From DATMBL01 sp050735975 (lineage in GTDB: Bacteria > Desulfobacterota > Binatia > UBA9968), in NCBI GenBank assembly GCA_050735975.1, contig JBOHVS010000019.1, positions 14,696 to 78,695 of the forward strand: a DNA stretch of 64,000 bases. Reading direction: 5' to 3'. A program made the translations under genes and the position numbers. The notes beneath the pieces are model-generated. The model was not told where the DNA came from and searched no databases. It saw only the letters and a list, made by a program, of their open reading frames with translations. This document shows positions 35,303-43,713 of the stretch, piece after piece. The first letter of the stretch is position 1, and every line of letters begins with the position of its first letter.

Positions 35303-37839
35303 TGATCTCGTTGTTCAAAAGATGGGTTTGGTTGATGGCGCTGCGGGACGCCCGGCGCGGCCTCAAGACCATGCTCCTATCCATGTCCTGCGTTGTCTTG
35401 GGAGTCTCAGCCGTTGTCGCGTCTTACTCGTTTCGGGATAACCTGCAGTCGAGCGTCCGCGCCCAATCGAAAGGCTTGCTCGGCGCCGATCTGGCCATAG
35501 CCAGCCGGGAGCCGTTCTCAAACGAAGCCGAAGCTCTCATCGCCTCAATCGGCGGCAACCAGTCCCGGCAGATCGGCTTTTCCTCGATGGCGTATTTTCC
35601 CAAAACCGGCAACTCGCGACTTGTACAGGTGCGAGCTATTGGGGTAAATTTTCCTTACTATGGCGCATTGGAAACCGATCCGCCCGCCGCGATCAACACA
35701 TTTCACGGCGGCCTCAATGCTTTGGTTGATGAAACCCTGATGTTGCAGTTCGACGCGCGCATCGGCGATCGTCTCAAAGTCGGCGATCAGGAGTTTCGCA
35801 TAGCCGGGAAACTTCGTAAGATCCCCGGTGAAACGCTGGCTTTTTCGCTGCTAAGCCCGCGGGTCTACGTCCCCATCGCGCAGCTGGACCAAGCAGTTCT
35901 CAATCAAAAGGGCGGCCGGGTTCGATACCGCGCCTATTTCAAGTTGGATTCGCGCGTCGATGTCGACGGACTCGTTGCCCGTATTTCGCCCGAGCTCGCG
36001 CGTCTCCGCTTGCGGGCCGACACCGTGGCGCGCCGAATGAACGCCGTCTCCCGCTCGATGGAGAATCTTTCCCGTTATCTGCGCTTGGCGGTTTTTACCG
36101 CGGTCTTGCTCGCGGGTGTGGGAGTCGGCAGCGGCACCCACGTCTACGCTAAACAGAAAACCTTCTCGGTGGCGACGCTCCGCTGCCTCGGTGCCCGTCC
36201 GAGGGAAACAGTTTTCATCTATGTTATTCAAGCTCTGCTGATCGCGCTCGCCGGATCCGTGTTGGGGGCCGCGCTCGGTACCGTGATACAGGCGTCGCTG
36301 CCGATTGCCCTCAAGGACTTCCTGCCGGTGAGTTCAGTTGCTCCATTTTCGATGAAGGGAGTTTTTGCGGGGATTTCCATTGGTCTTGGCACGAGCCTTC
36401 TCTTCGCCTTGATTCCATTAGTCTCGCTGAGAAGGATCTCGCCGCTGGTTGCGCTCCGATCTTCGTACGAACCGGATGAACGTCTTAAAGATCCGTTCCA
36501 CTGGTTGATTTTCCTCTCGATTGTCGCGGCCATATTCGCGTTTGCTTTGGCCACTACCGAGAATTGGGTTCACGCGCTGTGGTTTACAGGCGGAGTGTTG
36601 ACAGCGTTTGGATCTATCGCGCTGGTTGCGAGAGGGATATCAATATTGATGAAAAAACTCATTCCCGGGTTTTTGCCGTTTGCATGGCGTCAAGGCTTGG
36701 CGAATCTTTATCGCCCCAACAACCAAACCATGGCAGTCATGCTAGCGATCGGACTCGGAACGTTCTTGATGGTCACGCTTTTCAGCGTTCACAGTATGTT
36801 GGTAAACCAGGTTGTGGAACGGAGCGGTAAGGGCGAACCCAATCTCGTGCTCTTTGATGTGCAAAAAGACCAAAGAGAGGCAATCGCGAATCTCTTCAGC
36901 TCCTTCAGTGTCAGCGCTTACGAAGAAGTGCCCATCGTTACCTTGCGTCTGGCCGCCGTCAAAAACCGACGGGTGGAAGAGATCCGCGCGGACGCCAATC
37001 CGCCAATCCCCGGATGGGCGCTGCGCCGTGAATACCGATCCACCTACCGCAGCCGCCTCGCGAGCACCGAGCAGATTATCATGGGGGAATGGCAGGGTAG
37101 AGTGGCTGCCGGCGCGCAACCGATCCCGGTGTCGCTCGAGAGGAGCATCGCCGAAACGCTGAAAGTGTCCATCGGGGACCCATTGCAATTCGAGCTGCAG
37201 GGGGTTCCATTGATAACCGAGGTTGCCAGTGTCCGCGAGGTGGATTGGCAACGGGTTCAACCCAACTTCTTCGTGGTTTTTCCCGAAGGCGTACTTGAGA
37301 GCGCGCCGCAATTCTTCGCGATCGCCACCCGCGCGGAGCCTCCTCAGGTCTCCGCCAGCCTTCAGCGCGCGGTCGTCGAACGTTTTCCGAACGTTTCGAT
37401 GATAGATTTGACGCTCGTCCTTAACACGCTGGACTCCATTCTGGACAGAGTATCGGCCGCTCTTCATTTTATAGCCCTGTTTGTTATTATTACCGGCGTT
37501 GCGGTTCTCTTCAGCGCCGTACTGAGCAGCCGGCCGCAGCGTCTCAAGGAAAGTATCTTGATGAGGACGCTCGGCGCCCCGCGATTGGGGATTATTGACG
37601 CGATCGTTGCCGAGTATCTCTTGTTGGGCCTGATTTCGTGTGTGACGGGCGCGCTGCTCGCAACCGTGGCCAGTTGGGGGCTGAGCTACTATTTTCTCAG
37701 CGCCGTTCCGAGAATCTCATGGACCCCGGTCGTGGCGATTGTTGTTATGGTCACCGGAGGGACGGTTCTGGCGGGCCTGGCGGGTTGCTGGGGAATTTTT
37801 CGCCGCCCGGCGCTCGAGGCGCTGCGCGCGGAAACATAG
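35302..37839 (+). CDS. ybbP: Large ABC transporter permease YbbP (FtsX-like)
   Basis: This 845-residue inner-membrane permease has an N-terminal helix (about 20-40), a periplasmic domain, and a first group of FtsX-like helices (about 255-380). Further helices and a second periplasmic domain follow, then a final FtsX group (about 715-835). YbbP of E. coli (804 residues) has the same doubled layout. It is translated directly after ybbA and should form the transporter with it. Confidence 0.9.
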   Translation: MISLFKRWVWLMALRDARRGLKTMLLSMSCVVLGVSAVVASYSFRDNLQSSVRAQSKGLLGADLAIASREPFSNEAEALIASIGGNQSRQIGFSSMAYFPKTGNSRLVQVRAIGVNFPYYGALETDPPAAINTFHGGLNALVDETLMLQFDARIGDRLKVGDQEFRIAGKLRKIPGETLAFSLLSPRVYVPIAQLDQAVLNQKGGRVRYRAYFKLDSRVDVDGLVARISPELARLRLRADTVARRMNAVSRSMENLSRYLRLAVFTAVLLAGVGVGSGTHVYAKQKTFSVATLRCLGARPRETVFIYVIQALLIALAGSVLGAALGTVIQASLPIALKDFLPVSSVAPFSMKGVFAGISIGLGTSLLFALIPLVSLRRISPLVALRSSYEPDERLKDPFHWLIFLSIVAAIFAFALATTENWVHALWFTGGVLTAFGSIALVARGISILMKKLIPGFLPFAWRQGLANLYRPNNQTMAVMLAIGLGTFLMVTLFSVHSMLVNQVVERSGKGEPNLVLFDVQKDQREAIANLFSSFSVSAYEEVPIVTLRLAAVKNRRVEEIRADANPPIPGWALRREYRSTYRSRLASTEQIIMGEWQGRVAAGAQPIPVSLERSIAETLKVSIGDPLQFELQGVPLITEVASVREVDWQRVQPNFFVVFPEGVLESAPQFFAIATRAEPPQVSASLQRAVVERFPNVSMIDLTLVLNTLDSILDRVSAALHFIALFVIITGVAVLFSAVLSSRPQRLKESILMRTLGAPRLGIIDAIVAEYLLLGLISCVTGALLATVASWGLSYYFLSAVPRISWTPVVAIVVMVTGGTVLAGLAGCWGIFRRPALEALRAET

Positions 37840-38022
37840 AACGTGACGCGGTTTCAAACCGGGCCTGCGGCACGAAAACGGTCCGCTATTCATAATGATA
37901 TAAAGGAGGAGCCGACAGTTTTCCGAGTCACTTGGCGAGTCACATTTTGTCGCAGTTAATTTAACGACCCTCTTGATTTCTTATTATCGTCACATAGGCT
38001 AGATGGTAAGGAGGTGACGGTC

Positions 38023-38412
38023 ATGCACGTAGATCTGAAGGGCGCGGTCTTAAAGAATATGACTGAGCTTAAGAAGGCAATTTCCGACAAATCTTCTGAA
38101 GTGGCGCAGTTAAGGAGAGAACTCGAGCGGCACGAGAGCATACTGGCGTTGTTATCGCAGAGCAACGGTAGAGGAAAAATGAGAACGGTAAGCGGAAGAC
38201 GGCGCGGGCGGGGTGATTTGAACGCGGTGCTGAATCGACTTCCGGAGACATTTACAAGCAAAGAGTTTGTCAAAGCGGGGACACAAGCCAACAAGACGTC
38301 AATCTATTTGCGGCAGGTTCTCTCAAGATGGGCAAGAACTGGAAAGCTTAAAAGACTGCAAAGGGGCAAGTATCAGAAAACCAAAAAAGGCGTGCAGCGT
38401 CTCGCTGCATAA
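38023..38412 (+). CDS. Small basic coiled-coil / winged-helix-like protein, unknown function
   Basis: This 129-residue protein is not assigned to a named family. Residues ~1-45 are a heptad-like coiled coil (LKKAISDKSSEVAQLRRELE). A Gly/Arg-rich linker (GRRRGRGD) follows. The C-terminal ~60 residues look like a winged helix (FTSKEFVKAGTQAN, YLRQVLSRWARTGKLKRLQRGKY). A perfect AAGGAGGTGA ribosome site (38008-38017) sits 8 nt before the ATG at 38023, so strong translation is expected. A DNA- or RNA-binding role is inferred from its charge and shape only. Confidence 0.75.
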   Translation: MHVDLKGAVLKNMTELKKAISDKSSEVAQLRRELERHESILALLSQSNGRGKMRTVSGRRRGRGDLNAVLNRLPETFTSKEFVKAGTQANKTSIYLRQVLSRWARTGKLKRLQRGKYQKTKKGVQRLAA

Positions 38413-38749
38413 CTTTTTCTATAGAGCGCTCCAGCGGTGTTCCGACTGCGCTTGAGAATCGAAAATCTCACTTTTTTACGTCTCCGACGAGCGGAACTTG
38501 GCCCGCAGTAGCGGGCCTGGACTGTGCTGTTACTGCGACCGCACAGGTTCCGTTTTTTTCTGAAATAACCTGAATCTTCGTCTTCAAGAATCGCCCGATG
38601 GTTTCGATTCGTTAGGCGCCCACGGCTGGTTCTTACCGAACGAATCGAACTCACGGGCGGAGCCCGTCACGGTATTCCGCGACTTCTCGTGCTGCGCCGC
38701 TCACAGTTCTTTAAAATATCGCACCGATATGTCATAGAGTGGTGAAGTT
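38413..38749. other. Gene-free gap with several hairpins
   Basis: No convincing gene lies in these 337 bp. It holds GCCCGC-AGTA-GCGGGC (38501-38516), ACGGGC-GGA-GCCCGT (38653-38667), and a longer inverted pair GTTTCGATTCGTT (38601-38613) / AACGAATCGAAC (38639-38650). Such a density of stems could reflect a structured RNA or leader of the LOG gene, but no known RNA family is recognised. Confidence 0.45.
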
Positions 38750-39775
38750 ATGAACGACAATCGAGTCACTCCGGATCTTTTGGCCAAGGAGATTCGGGAC
38801 TGGCTGCAGGGTTCTCCCGATCCGGTGAACGCCGATTTGATCGCGGAGATGGCGCACACTGTGCTCAAACTGACAGGCGATGAAGCCAATCGCGGGGACC
38901 TGAAAATCCTCAATCGGGCGCTTAAAGAGCTGCGCCATGCCTTTCGAGTATTTGCCCCGTATCGCTCAGTACGAAAAGTGAGCATCTTCGGCTCGACCAG
39001 AGTCACAGAGAGCGATGCCCACTATCAGCTAGCGAAGAGGCTGGGCCAGCGGTTGGTCGAAGAGGGGTTGATGGTTATCACCGGGGCCGGCCCCGGAATC
39101 ATGCAGGCGGGTCACGAAGGCGCCGGCAGAGAGAAGAGCTTTGGAGTCAATGTCCGGCTGCCGGCCGCGCAAAATGCGAATCGCTTCATTCAAGGCGATT
39201 CCAAGCTGATGACCTTTCGCTTCTTCTTCACGCGCAAGCTGATTTTCGTCAAGGAAGCGGATGCGTTCGTCTTCTTTCCGGGGGGATTTGGCACCCATGA
39301 CGAACTGCTTGAGACGCTCACGTTGGCGCAAACCGGTAAGAGTCAATTGGTCCCCATTGTACTGATGGATCTGCCCGGCAAAGAGTATTGGAGCGACTGG
39401 ACGCAGTTTGTGCGGAGGGAGATGCTGGGTCGGGGATACATCTCTGAACAAGAACTGAGTTTCTTCAAGATCATCGATGACGTCGAAGATGCGGCGCGGG
39501 AGATCCAAACGTTTTACCGCAACTATCACTCCTATCGCTTCGTGAAGCAGGATTTGGTCATTCGGCTGAACCATCCACCCACGCAAGGCTTGATAGATAC
39601 GTTGAACCAGGACTTTAAACACATTCTGGCCGGAGGCAAAGTCAGGCAAACAGACCCTTTGCCGGAAGAAGCTGAGCCGGCGAACATGCACTTGCATCGG
39701 TTGCTCCTGCATTTCAACCGGCAGGATTTCGCCTATTTGCGACAGATGATCGATATGATAAACGGAGACAACTGA
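38750..39775 (+). CDS. LOG-family protein (possible nucleotide phosphoribohydrolase)
   Basis: This 341-residue protein has a LOG/TIGR00730 core. GAGPGIMQAGHEGA (112-125) binds nucleotide phosphate, and PGGFGTHDE (177-185) is the family motif. LOG enzymes cleave ribose-5-phosphate from cytokinin nucleotides or AMP-like molecules; older databases call them lysine decarboxylases without support. It is longer than typical LOG (~190 residues), with ~70 extra N-terminal and ~80 C-terminal residues, as in the larger bacterial group. The dehydrogenase follows by 18 bp. Confidence 0.85.
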   Translation: MNDNRVTPDLLAKEIRDWLQGSPDPVNADLIAEMAHTVLKLTGDEANRGDLKILNRALKELRHAFRVFAPYRSVRKVSIFGSTRVTESDAHYQLAKRLGQRLVEEGLMVITGAGPGIMQAGHEGAGREKSFGVNVRLPAAQNANRFIQGDSKLMTFRFFFTRKLIFVKEADAFVFFPGGFGTHDELLETLTLAQTGKSQLVPIVLMDLPGKEYWSDWTQFVRREMLGRGYISEQELSFFKIIDDVEDAAREIQTFYRNYHSYRFVKQDLVIRLNHPPTQGLIDTLNQDFKHILAGGKVRQTDPLPEEAEPANMHLHRLLLHFNRQDFAYLRQMIDMINGDN

Positions 39776-39793
39776 TTCCGAAAGGGGCGGGCG

Positions 39794-40732
39794 ATGGCTT
39801 TCCAGAAAATCGCTATATTGAGCATCGGAGAAATGGGTTACCACTGGGCGCGAATCCTCACGAGCCGCGGCGTCGAAGTGCTTACGTACGTCAATGATAG
39901 AGGCGAGGTCACTCGCAAGCGCGCTGAGAATTCCGGCGCGACAGCGTCGCCATCGATGGCGCGTTTGGTCCGGGACGCCGATCTCCTTGTCTCGATCGTT
40001 GTTCCTTCCGCCGCAACCCGCGTCGCTTCGAAGGTCGCCAAAGCGGTCTCGCAGGCAGGGCGAAAGGATTTGCTTTTTCTCGACGCGAACGCGATTTCCC
40101 CCATGACCGCCGTAAAGATCGGCGGCATCTTGGCGCCCAGCGGGGTGAACTTCATAGACGGATGCATCATCGGGTCGGCCGTCAAAATGGATAAGGGGGC
40201 TGTGGTTTATGTTTCCGGACCGCAGGCTTCGCGCCTGCAACAGCTCGAAAGCTTCGGTTTCTCGGTAAAAACTTTGGGCCCGAACATAGCGCAGGCGTCC
40301 GCGTTCAAAGTTGTTTATGCGGGGCTCACCAAAGGACTCCAGGGCTTGTTCGCGGAACTCCTCATGGGCGCTAGAAAGTTCGGTCTACTTGACGAAATCC
40401 TCAAGCGGTATGAGGAAAGTTTCCCGGGATTGCTTGACAAAGTGGCGTCGAGTATCGTTGGATTGCGCATCCACGCGGGGAGACGGGCCGAGGAGATGGA
40501 TGAACTGAAGCGGACGTTCAACTATCATGGAATGAAATCTTTCATGGCGCCTGCCGCTCAGAAGGTACTGCAATCAATTGCCGAGTTAAACGTCGGCGAG
40601 GCCTCGTATAATGGGGCGCGAGATGGAGATCTCCTGCAAACGCTCGAGCTATTCTTTGCAAAAGGCCTGCTCCAGGAGATCCCAAAGGAGACAATTAACG
40701 GACAGTCGCCCGGAGCGGGAGTGAGCGGCTGA
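39794..40732 (+). CDS. 6-phosphogluconate dehydrogenase-like NAD-binding protein (DUF1932)
   Basis: This 312-residue protein has an N-terminal Rossmann domain (about 1-160) and an all-helical C-terminal domain of the DUF1932 type (about 185-260). The dinucleotide loop reads SIGEMG, with Ser in place of the first Gly of GxGxMG. The chain resembles beta-hydroxyacid dehydrogenases, and ANAISPMT lies near 102-109. A redox role on a hydroxy acid is likely; the substrate is unknown. It appears to form a unit with the LOG gene. Confidence 0.75.
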   Translation: MAFQKIAILSIGEMGYHWARILTSRGVEVLTYVNDRGEVTRKRAENSGATASPSMARLVRDADLLVSIVVPSAATRVASKVAKAVSQAGRKDLLFLDANAISPMTAVKIGGILAPSGVNFIDGCIIGSAVKMDKGAVVYVSGPQASRLQQLESFGFSVKTLGPNIAQASAFKVVYAGLTKGLQGLFAELLMGARKFGLLDEILKRYEESFPGLLDKVASSIVGLRIHAGRRAEEMDELKRTFNYHGMKSFMAPAAQKVLQSIAELNVGEASYNGARDGDLLQTLELFFAKGLLQEIPKETINGQSPGAGVSG

Positions 40733-40777
40733 TCATTGGGTTTGAAGATCCTTCACCTCGTCAGCGAGCGTGAGAGA

Positions 40778-40869
40778 TAGCCGACCACCCTTCGACTGGG
40801 CTCAGGGCGATCGGCTAAGCAACGGAAGTAACGATAATTTCCCGTTCGTGCTGAGCCTGGTCGAAGCAC
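40778..40869 (+). repeat. 92-bp two-part dispersed repeat, copy 1
   Basis: The element starts TAGCCGACCACCCTTCGAC and ends GTCGAAGCAC. Its two halves are diverged inverted copies of one ~25-bp motif (CTTCGAC..GGCTCAG..CGA.CGG), so the whole can fold into a long hairpin. A second copy of exactly the same length lies at 58829-58920 in opposite orientation. The ~280-bp gap between the dehydrogenase and the ThDP gene holds nothing else visible. Confidence 0.85.
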
Positions 40870-41010
40870 ATTTCGAGACTTTCACAAAGTCCACGATGAC
40901 ACACGTGGCCGGTGTCATTCTGATGAGCCGGGAGCGAACATTCTACGTTCTAGCGCCTTGAGACCTAAACTCAAAGACAGCAAATCCAAAGCATAGAGAG
41001 GAGAGTCAAA

Positions 41011-42792
41011 GTGGCGAAAGCAGAAAGCAGAGTAGAGAAGAAGCAGCCGCAGTACGGGTCGGATGTCGTGGTGGATCTCATGAAAGCGTTCGACATCGAA
41101 TATGCCGCCTTCAATCCCGGCGCGACGTTTCGCGGCATCCACGATTCGATCGTCAACTACGGCGGGAATTACAAGCCCGAAGTTATCTTCTGCAACCACG
41201 AGGAGGTTTCAGTAGCGGTGGCCCATGGGTACGCCAAGGCCAAGGGCAAACCGATGATTGCGATCGTGCACAATATGGTCGGCTTGCAACATGCGAGCAT
41301 GGCGATTTTCAATGCGTATATCGACCGGGTTCCGATCATGGTCCTCGGCGGAACCGGGCCCATGAACACTAAACGCCGTCGCCCGCGAATCGATTGGATC
41401 CACACGGCGCTCGTGCAGGGCAGCCAGGTACGAGATTATGTGAAATGGGACGACCAGCCGTACACGCTGGCTGATGTCCCGGATTCTTTCATTCGCGGTT
41501 ACCGCATCGCCACGACGGAGCCGATGGCTCCCGTCTACATCAACTACGATGCCGATATTCAGGAGGATTCCATTACCTCGCCGATCGAGATTCCGAACGT
41601 TAGCCGGTATGCGGCGCCGGCGCCGATGCAGGCGAACCCCGAAACGCTCCGGCAAGCGGCTCAACTGCTGGTCAACGCGCAGACCCCGCTGATCATCGCG
41701 GACACTCTTGGACGAAATCCCAAGACGGTACCCGCGCTGATCGAATTGGCGGAGCTTCTGGCAATCCCCGTTTTGGACAAAGGTGCGCGCTTTAACTTTC
41801 CCACGACTCATCCTTTGGATGTTTCAGATGGAGCCCGGGAGATATTGCGAAAGGCCGATGTGATTTTGACCCTCGACGTGGCCGATCTTTATGGCTCGTT
41901 GACGACGGTGAGCAAGCAAACCCGGGCCTGCGAGTATGTCACCTCGCCGGGTGTGAAGCTCATCAACATCTCAATGCATGACATGTTGGTGCACGCTTGG
42001 GCAGGCGACTATCAAGCGCTACAAGCGGTGGATCTGCCGATGTGCGCCGACACCTTTATTGCCGTACCGGAGTTGACTCGGCTTTGCCGCGAACTGCTCG
42101 GAAACGACGGTAAGAAGAAGGCGGGCATCGATGCGAGGCAGAAGGAGCTGGGCGAAAAACACAAAAGCCGTCGCGCCAAATGGTTGGCGGACGCGCAAGC
42201 CAAAGCCACGCAGAAGGAAATCTCAACGGCTTGGCTGGCTGTTGAGCTCGGCGAAGTCATCAAAAAGGAGGATTGGGTGTTAGTGAACGGAAGTTCAAAC
42301 GGGTGGGCGCGCCGGTTGTGGGACTTCACGAAGCCCAATCAGTATCTTGGCGCCAGTGGCGGCGCCGGCGTTGGCTACGGCTCCGGCGCCGCGATTGGCG
42401 CGGCGTTGGCGCTCAAAGATACCGGCAAGCTGGCCGTCGATATTCAATCCGACGGCGATCTGTTAATGACCTCCAGCTCACTTTGGACTGCGGCCAAACA
42501 TCGCATCCCGTTGCTTATCGTCATGCACAACAACCAGTCTTTTTACAACTCCGAAGAGCACGGGATCGAAGTCGCTAAATTCCGCGCCAGACCCGTGGAG
42601 AACGCGGGAATTGGAACTCACGTGGACGATCCGGAGGTCGATTATGCCAAGATGGCGCAATCCTTCGGCGTCAATGCCGAGGGACCGGTCCGGCGTCCTG
42701 CCGATCTTAGACCGGCTCTGGAACGCGGACTGAAATTCGTAAAAGAAAAAAAGCTTCCGTACTTGGTCGATGTGATCTCGGAGCCGCGCTAA
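41011..42792 (+). CDS. Thiamine diphosphate-dependent enzyme (acetolactate synthase/benzoylformate decarboxylase superfamily)
   Basis: This 593-residue enzyme has the three-domain ThDP layout: an N-terminal Pyr domain (about 12-180) with catalytic Glu in NHEE (62-65), a central domain (about 205-340) and a C-terminal PP domain. The PP motif runs from SDGDLLM to VMHNN near residues 475-505. The start is GTG with a good GAGAGGAGAG site. The family includes acetolactate synthases and decarboxylases; the absence of an ilvN gene argues against branched-chain synthesis. Substrate unknown. Confidence 0.85.
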   Translation: MAKAESRVEKKQPQYGSDVVVDLMKAFDIEYAAFNPGATFRGIHDSIVNYGGNYKPEVIFCNHEEVSVAVAHGYAKAKGKPMIAIVHNMVGLQHASMAIFNAYIDRVPIMVLGGTGPMNTKRRRPRIDWIHTALVQGSQVRDYVKWDDQPYTLADVPDSFIRGYRIATTEPMAPVYINYDADIQEDSITSPIEIPNVSRYAAPAPMQANPETLRQAAQLLVNAQTPLIIADTLGRNPKTVPALIELAELLAIPVLDKGARFNFPTTHPLDVSDGAREILRKADVILTLDVADLYGSLTTVSKQTRACEYVTSPGVKLINISMHDMLVHAWAGDYQALQAVDLPMCADTFIAVPELTRLCRELLGNDGKKKAGIDARQKELGEKHKSRRAKWLADAQAKATQKEISTAWLAVELGEVIKKEDWVLVNGSSNGWARRLWDFTKPNQYLGASGGAGVGYGSGAAIGAALALKDTGKLAVDIQSDGDLLMTSSSLWTAAKHRIPLLIVMHNNQSFYNSEEHGIEVAKFRARPVENAGIGTHVDDPEVDYAKMAQSFGVNAEGPVRRPADLRPALERGLKFVKEKKLPYLVDVISEPR

Positions 42793-42806
42793 TTCCCGAC
42801 CATCGC

Positions 42807-43655
42807 ATGGTGGACGATCCGCACGAAGATTTTCGCCGGGCTGTGGACGGCCCCGACGAAGCGATTGATCTCGCCCGCGCCGCGTTGGTCATCGCCCGTA
42901 GCGATTACCCGGACCTGGATACCGGAGCGTATATTTCACGGCTTGATCACCTGTCTATTCAAGTCTCGCGCCGCTTGGCGATCCCCGCAGCGCAGAGCGC
43001 CCGGAACGTTGATCGTTCTATCGCTGCGCTGAATCACGTTCTCTTTGAAGAGCGCGGATATCAGGGGAACAGAGAGAACTATTTCGATCCCAAGAACAGC
43101 TTCCTGAATCAGGTGATCGAGCTCAAGCGGGGAATCCCCATTACGCTGTCCGTTCTTTATATGGAAATCGCACGGCGGATCGAACTCCCGCTTCAAGGCG
43201 TGGGCTTTCCAGGTCACTTTTTGGTCAAGTACTCCGATGACAAAGAAGAAATCATTATCGATCCTTTCAATCGCGGTGAGATCAGATCTTTGACGAGCCT
43301 TAAGAAACTCTTGCGGCACTTGTACGGGGGAAGGATTGCTTTTCAGCCGGGTCTCCTCGACGCCGTGACCAAAAAGCAGATTCTTAGGAGAATGCTCAAC
43401 AACTTGAAGGCCGCTTATTTGCGAGAGAATGATCTACTGAAAGGCCTTTACGTTTTGCACCGTCTTCTCATCTTAGAGCCGAACTCGGCGGAGGATCTAA
43501 GAGATCGAGGGGCCGTTCACCTGAAACTCGAATGCTTCAATCAGGCCCTGGAGGATTTCGAGACTTATCTACGGTTGTTTTCCGAAGCGGAGGACGCGCC
43601 GCTGATACGCGAGCGTGTGATCGATCTGAAAAAGCAGGTGACGCAGATACACTGA
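42807..43655 (+). CDS. SirB1-family protein with transglutaminase-like and TPR domains
   Basis: This 282-residue protein begins with ~90 helical residues. The SirB1 (Transglut_core2) core follows, with NYFDPKNSFLNQVIELKRG and GIPITLSVLYMEIARR, and then FPGHFLVKY, whose His is conserved. TPR-like helices occupy the C-terminal ~90 residues (GLYVLHRLLILEPN). The biochemical role of SirB1 is not established. It is 14 bp after the ThDP gene and probably in the same transcript. Confidence 0.85.
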   Translation: MVDDPHEDFRRAVDGPDEAIDLARAALVIARSDYPDLDTGAYISRLDHLSIQVSRRLAIPAAQSARNVDRSIAALNHVLFEERGYQGNRENYFDPKNSFLNQVIELKRGIPITLSVLYMEIARRIELPLQGVGFPGHFLVKYSDDKEEIIIDPFNRGEIRSLTSLKKLLRHLYGGRIAFQPGLLDAVTKKQILRRMLNNLKAAYLRENDLLKGLYVLHRLLILEPNSAEDLRDRGAVHLKLECFNQALEDFETYLRLFSEAEDAPLIRERVIDLKKQVTQIH

Positions 43656-43657
43656 AG

Positions 43658-43709
43658 AAAAAGCGAGGCGATTGAGCGCAACGAAGCCTATGAGTCTTTT
43701 TCAGCAGCC
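43658..43709 (-). repeat. Half-copy of the 126-bp palindromic repeat
   Basis: Read on the minus strand it runs GGCTGCTGAAAAAGACTC, then CTTCGTTGCGCTCAATCGC, then CTCGC. This matches the left half of the palindrome at 23816-23941 with few changes. It lies just after the SirB1 stop and next to the radical SAM stop, between convergent genes, where a hairpin could end either transcript. Confidence 0.75.
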
Positions 43710-43713
43710 CGCG

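Noticed and set aside
38601..38650. tRNA-like T-arm (GTTCGATTC) in the gap before the LOG gene
   Set aside because: The flanking bases do not form a 5-bp T stem, and no acceptor, D or anticodon arm could be folded.
39029..40240. 403-residue minus-strand frame
   Set aside because: It lies antisense to the LOG and 6PGDH-like genes, which carry clear family motifs; the antisense product has none.
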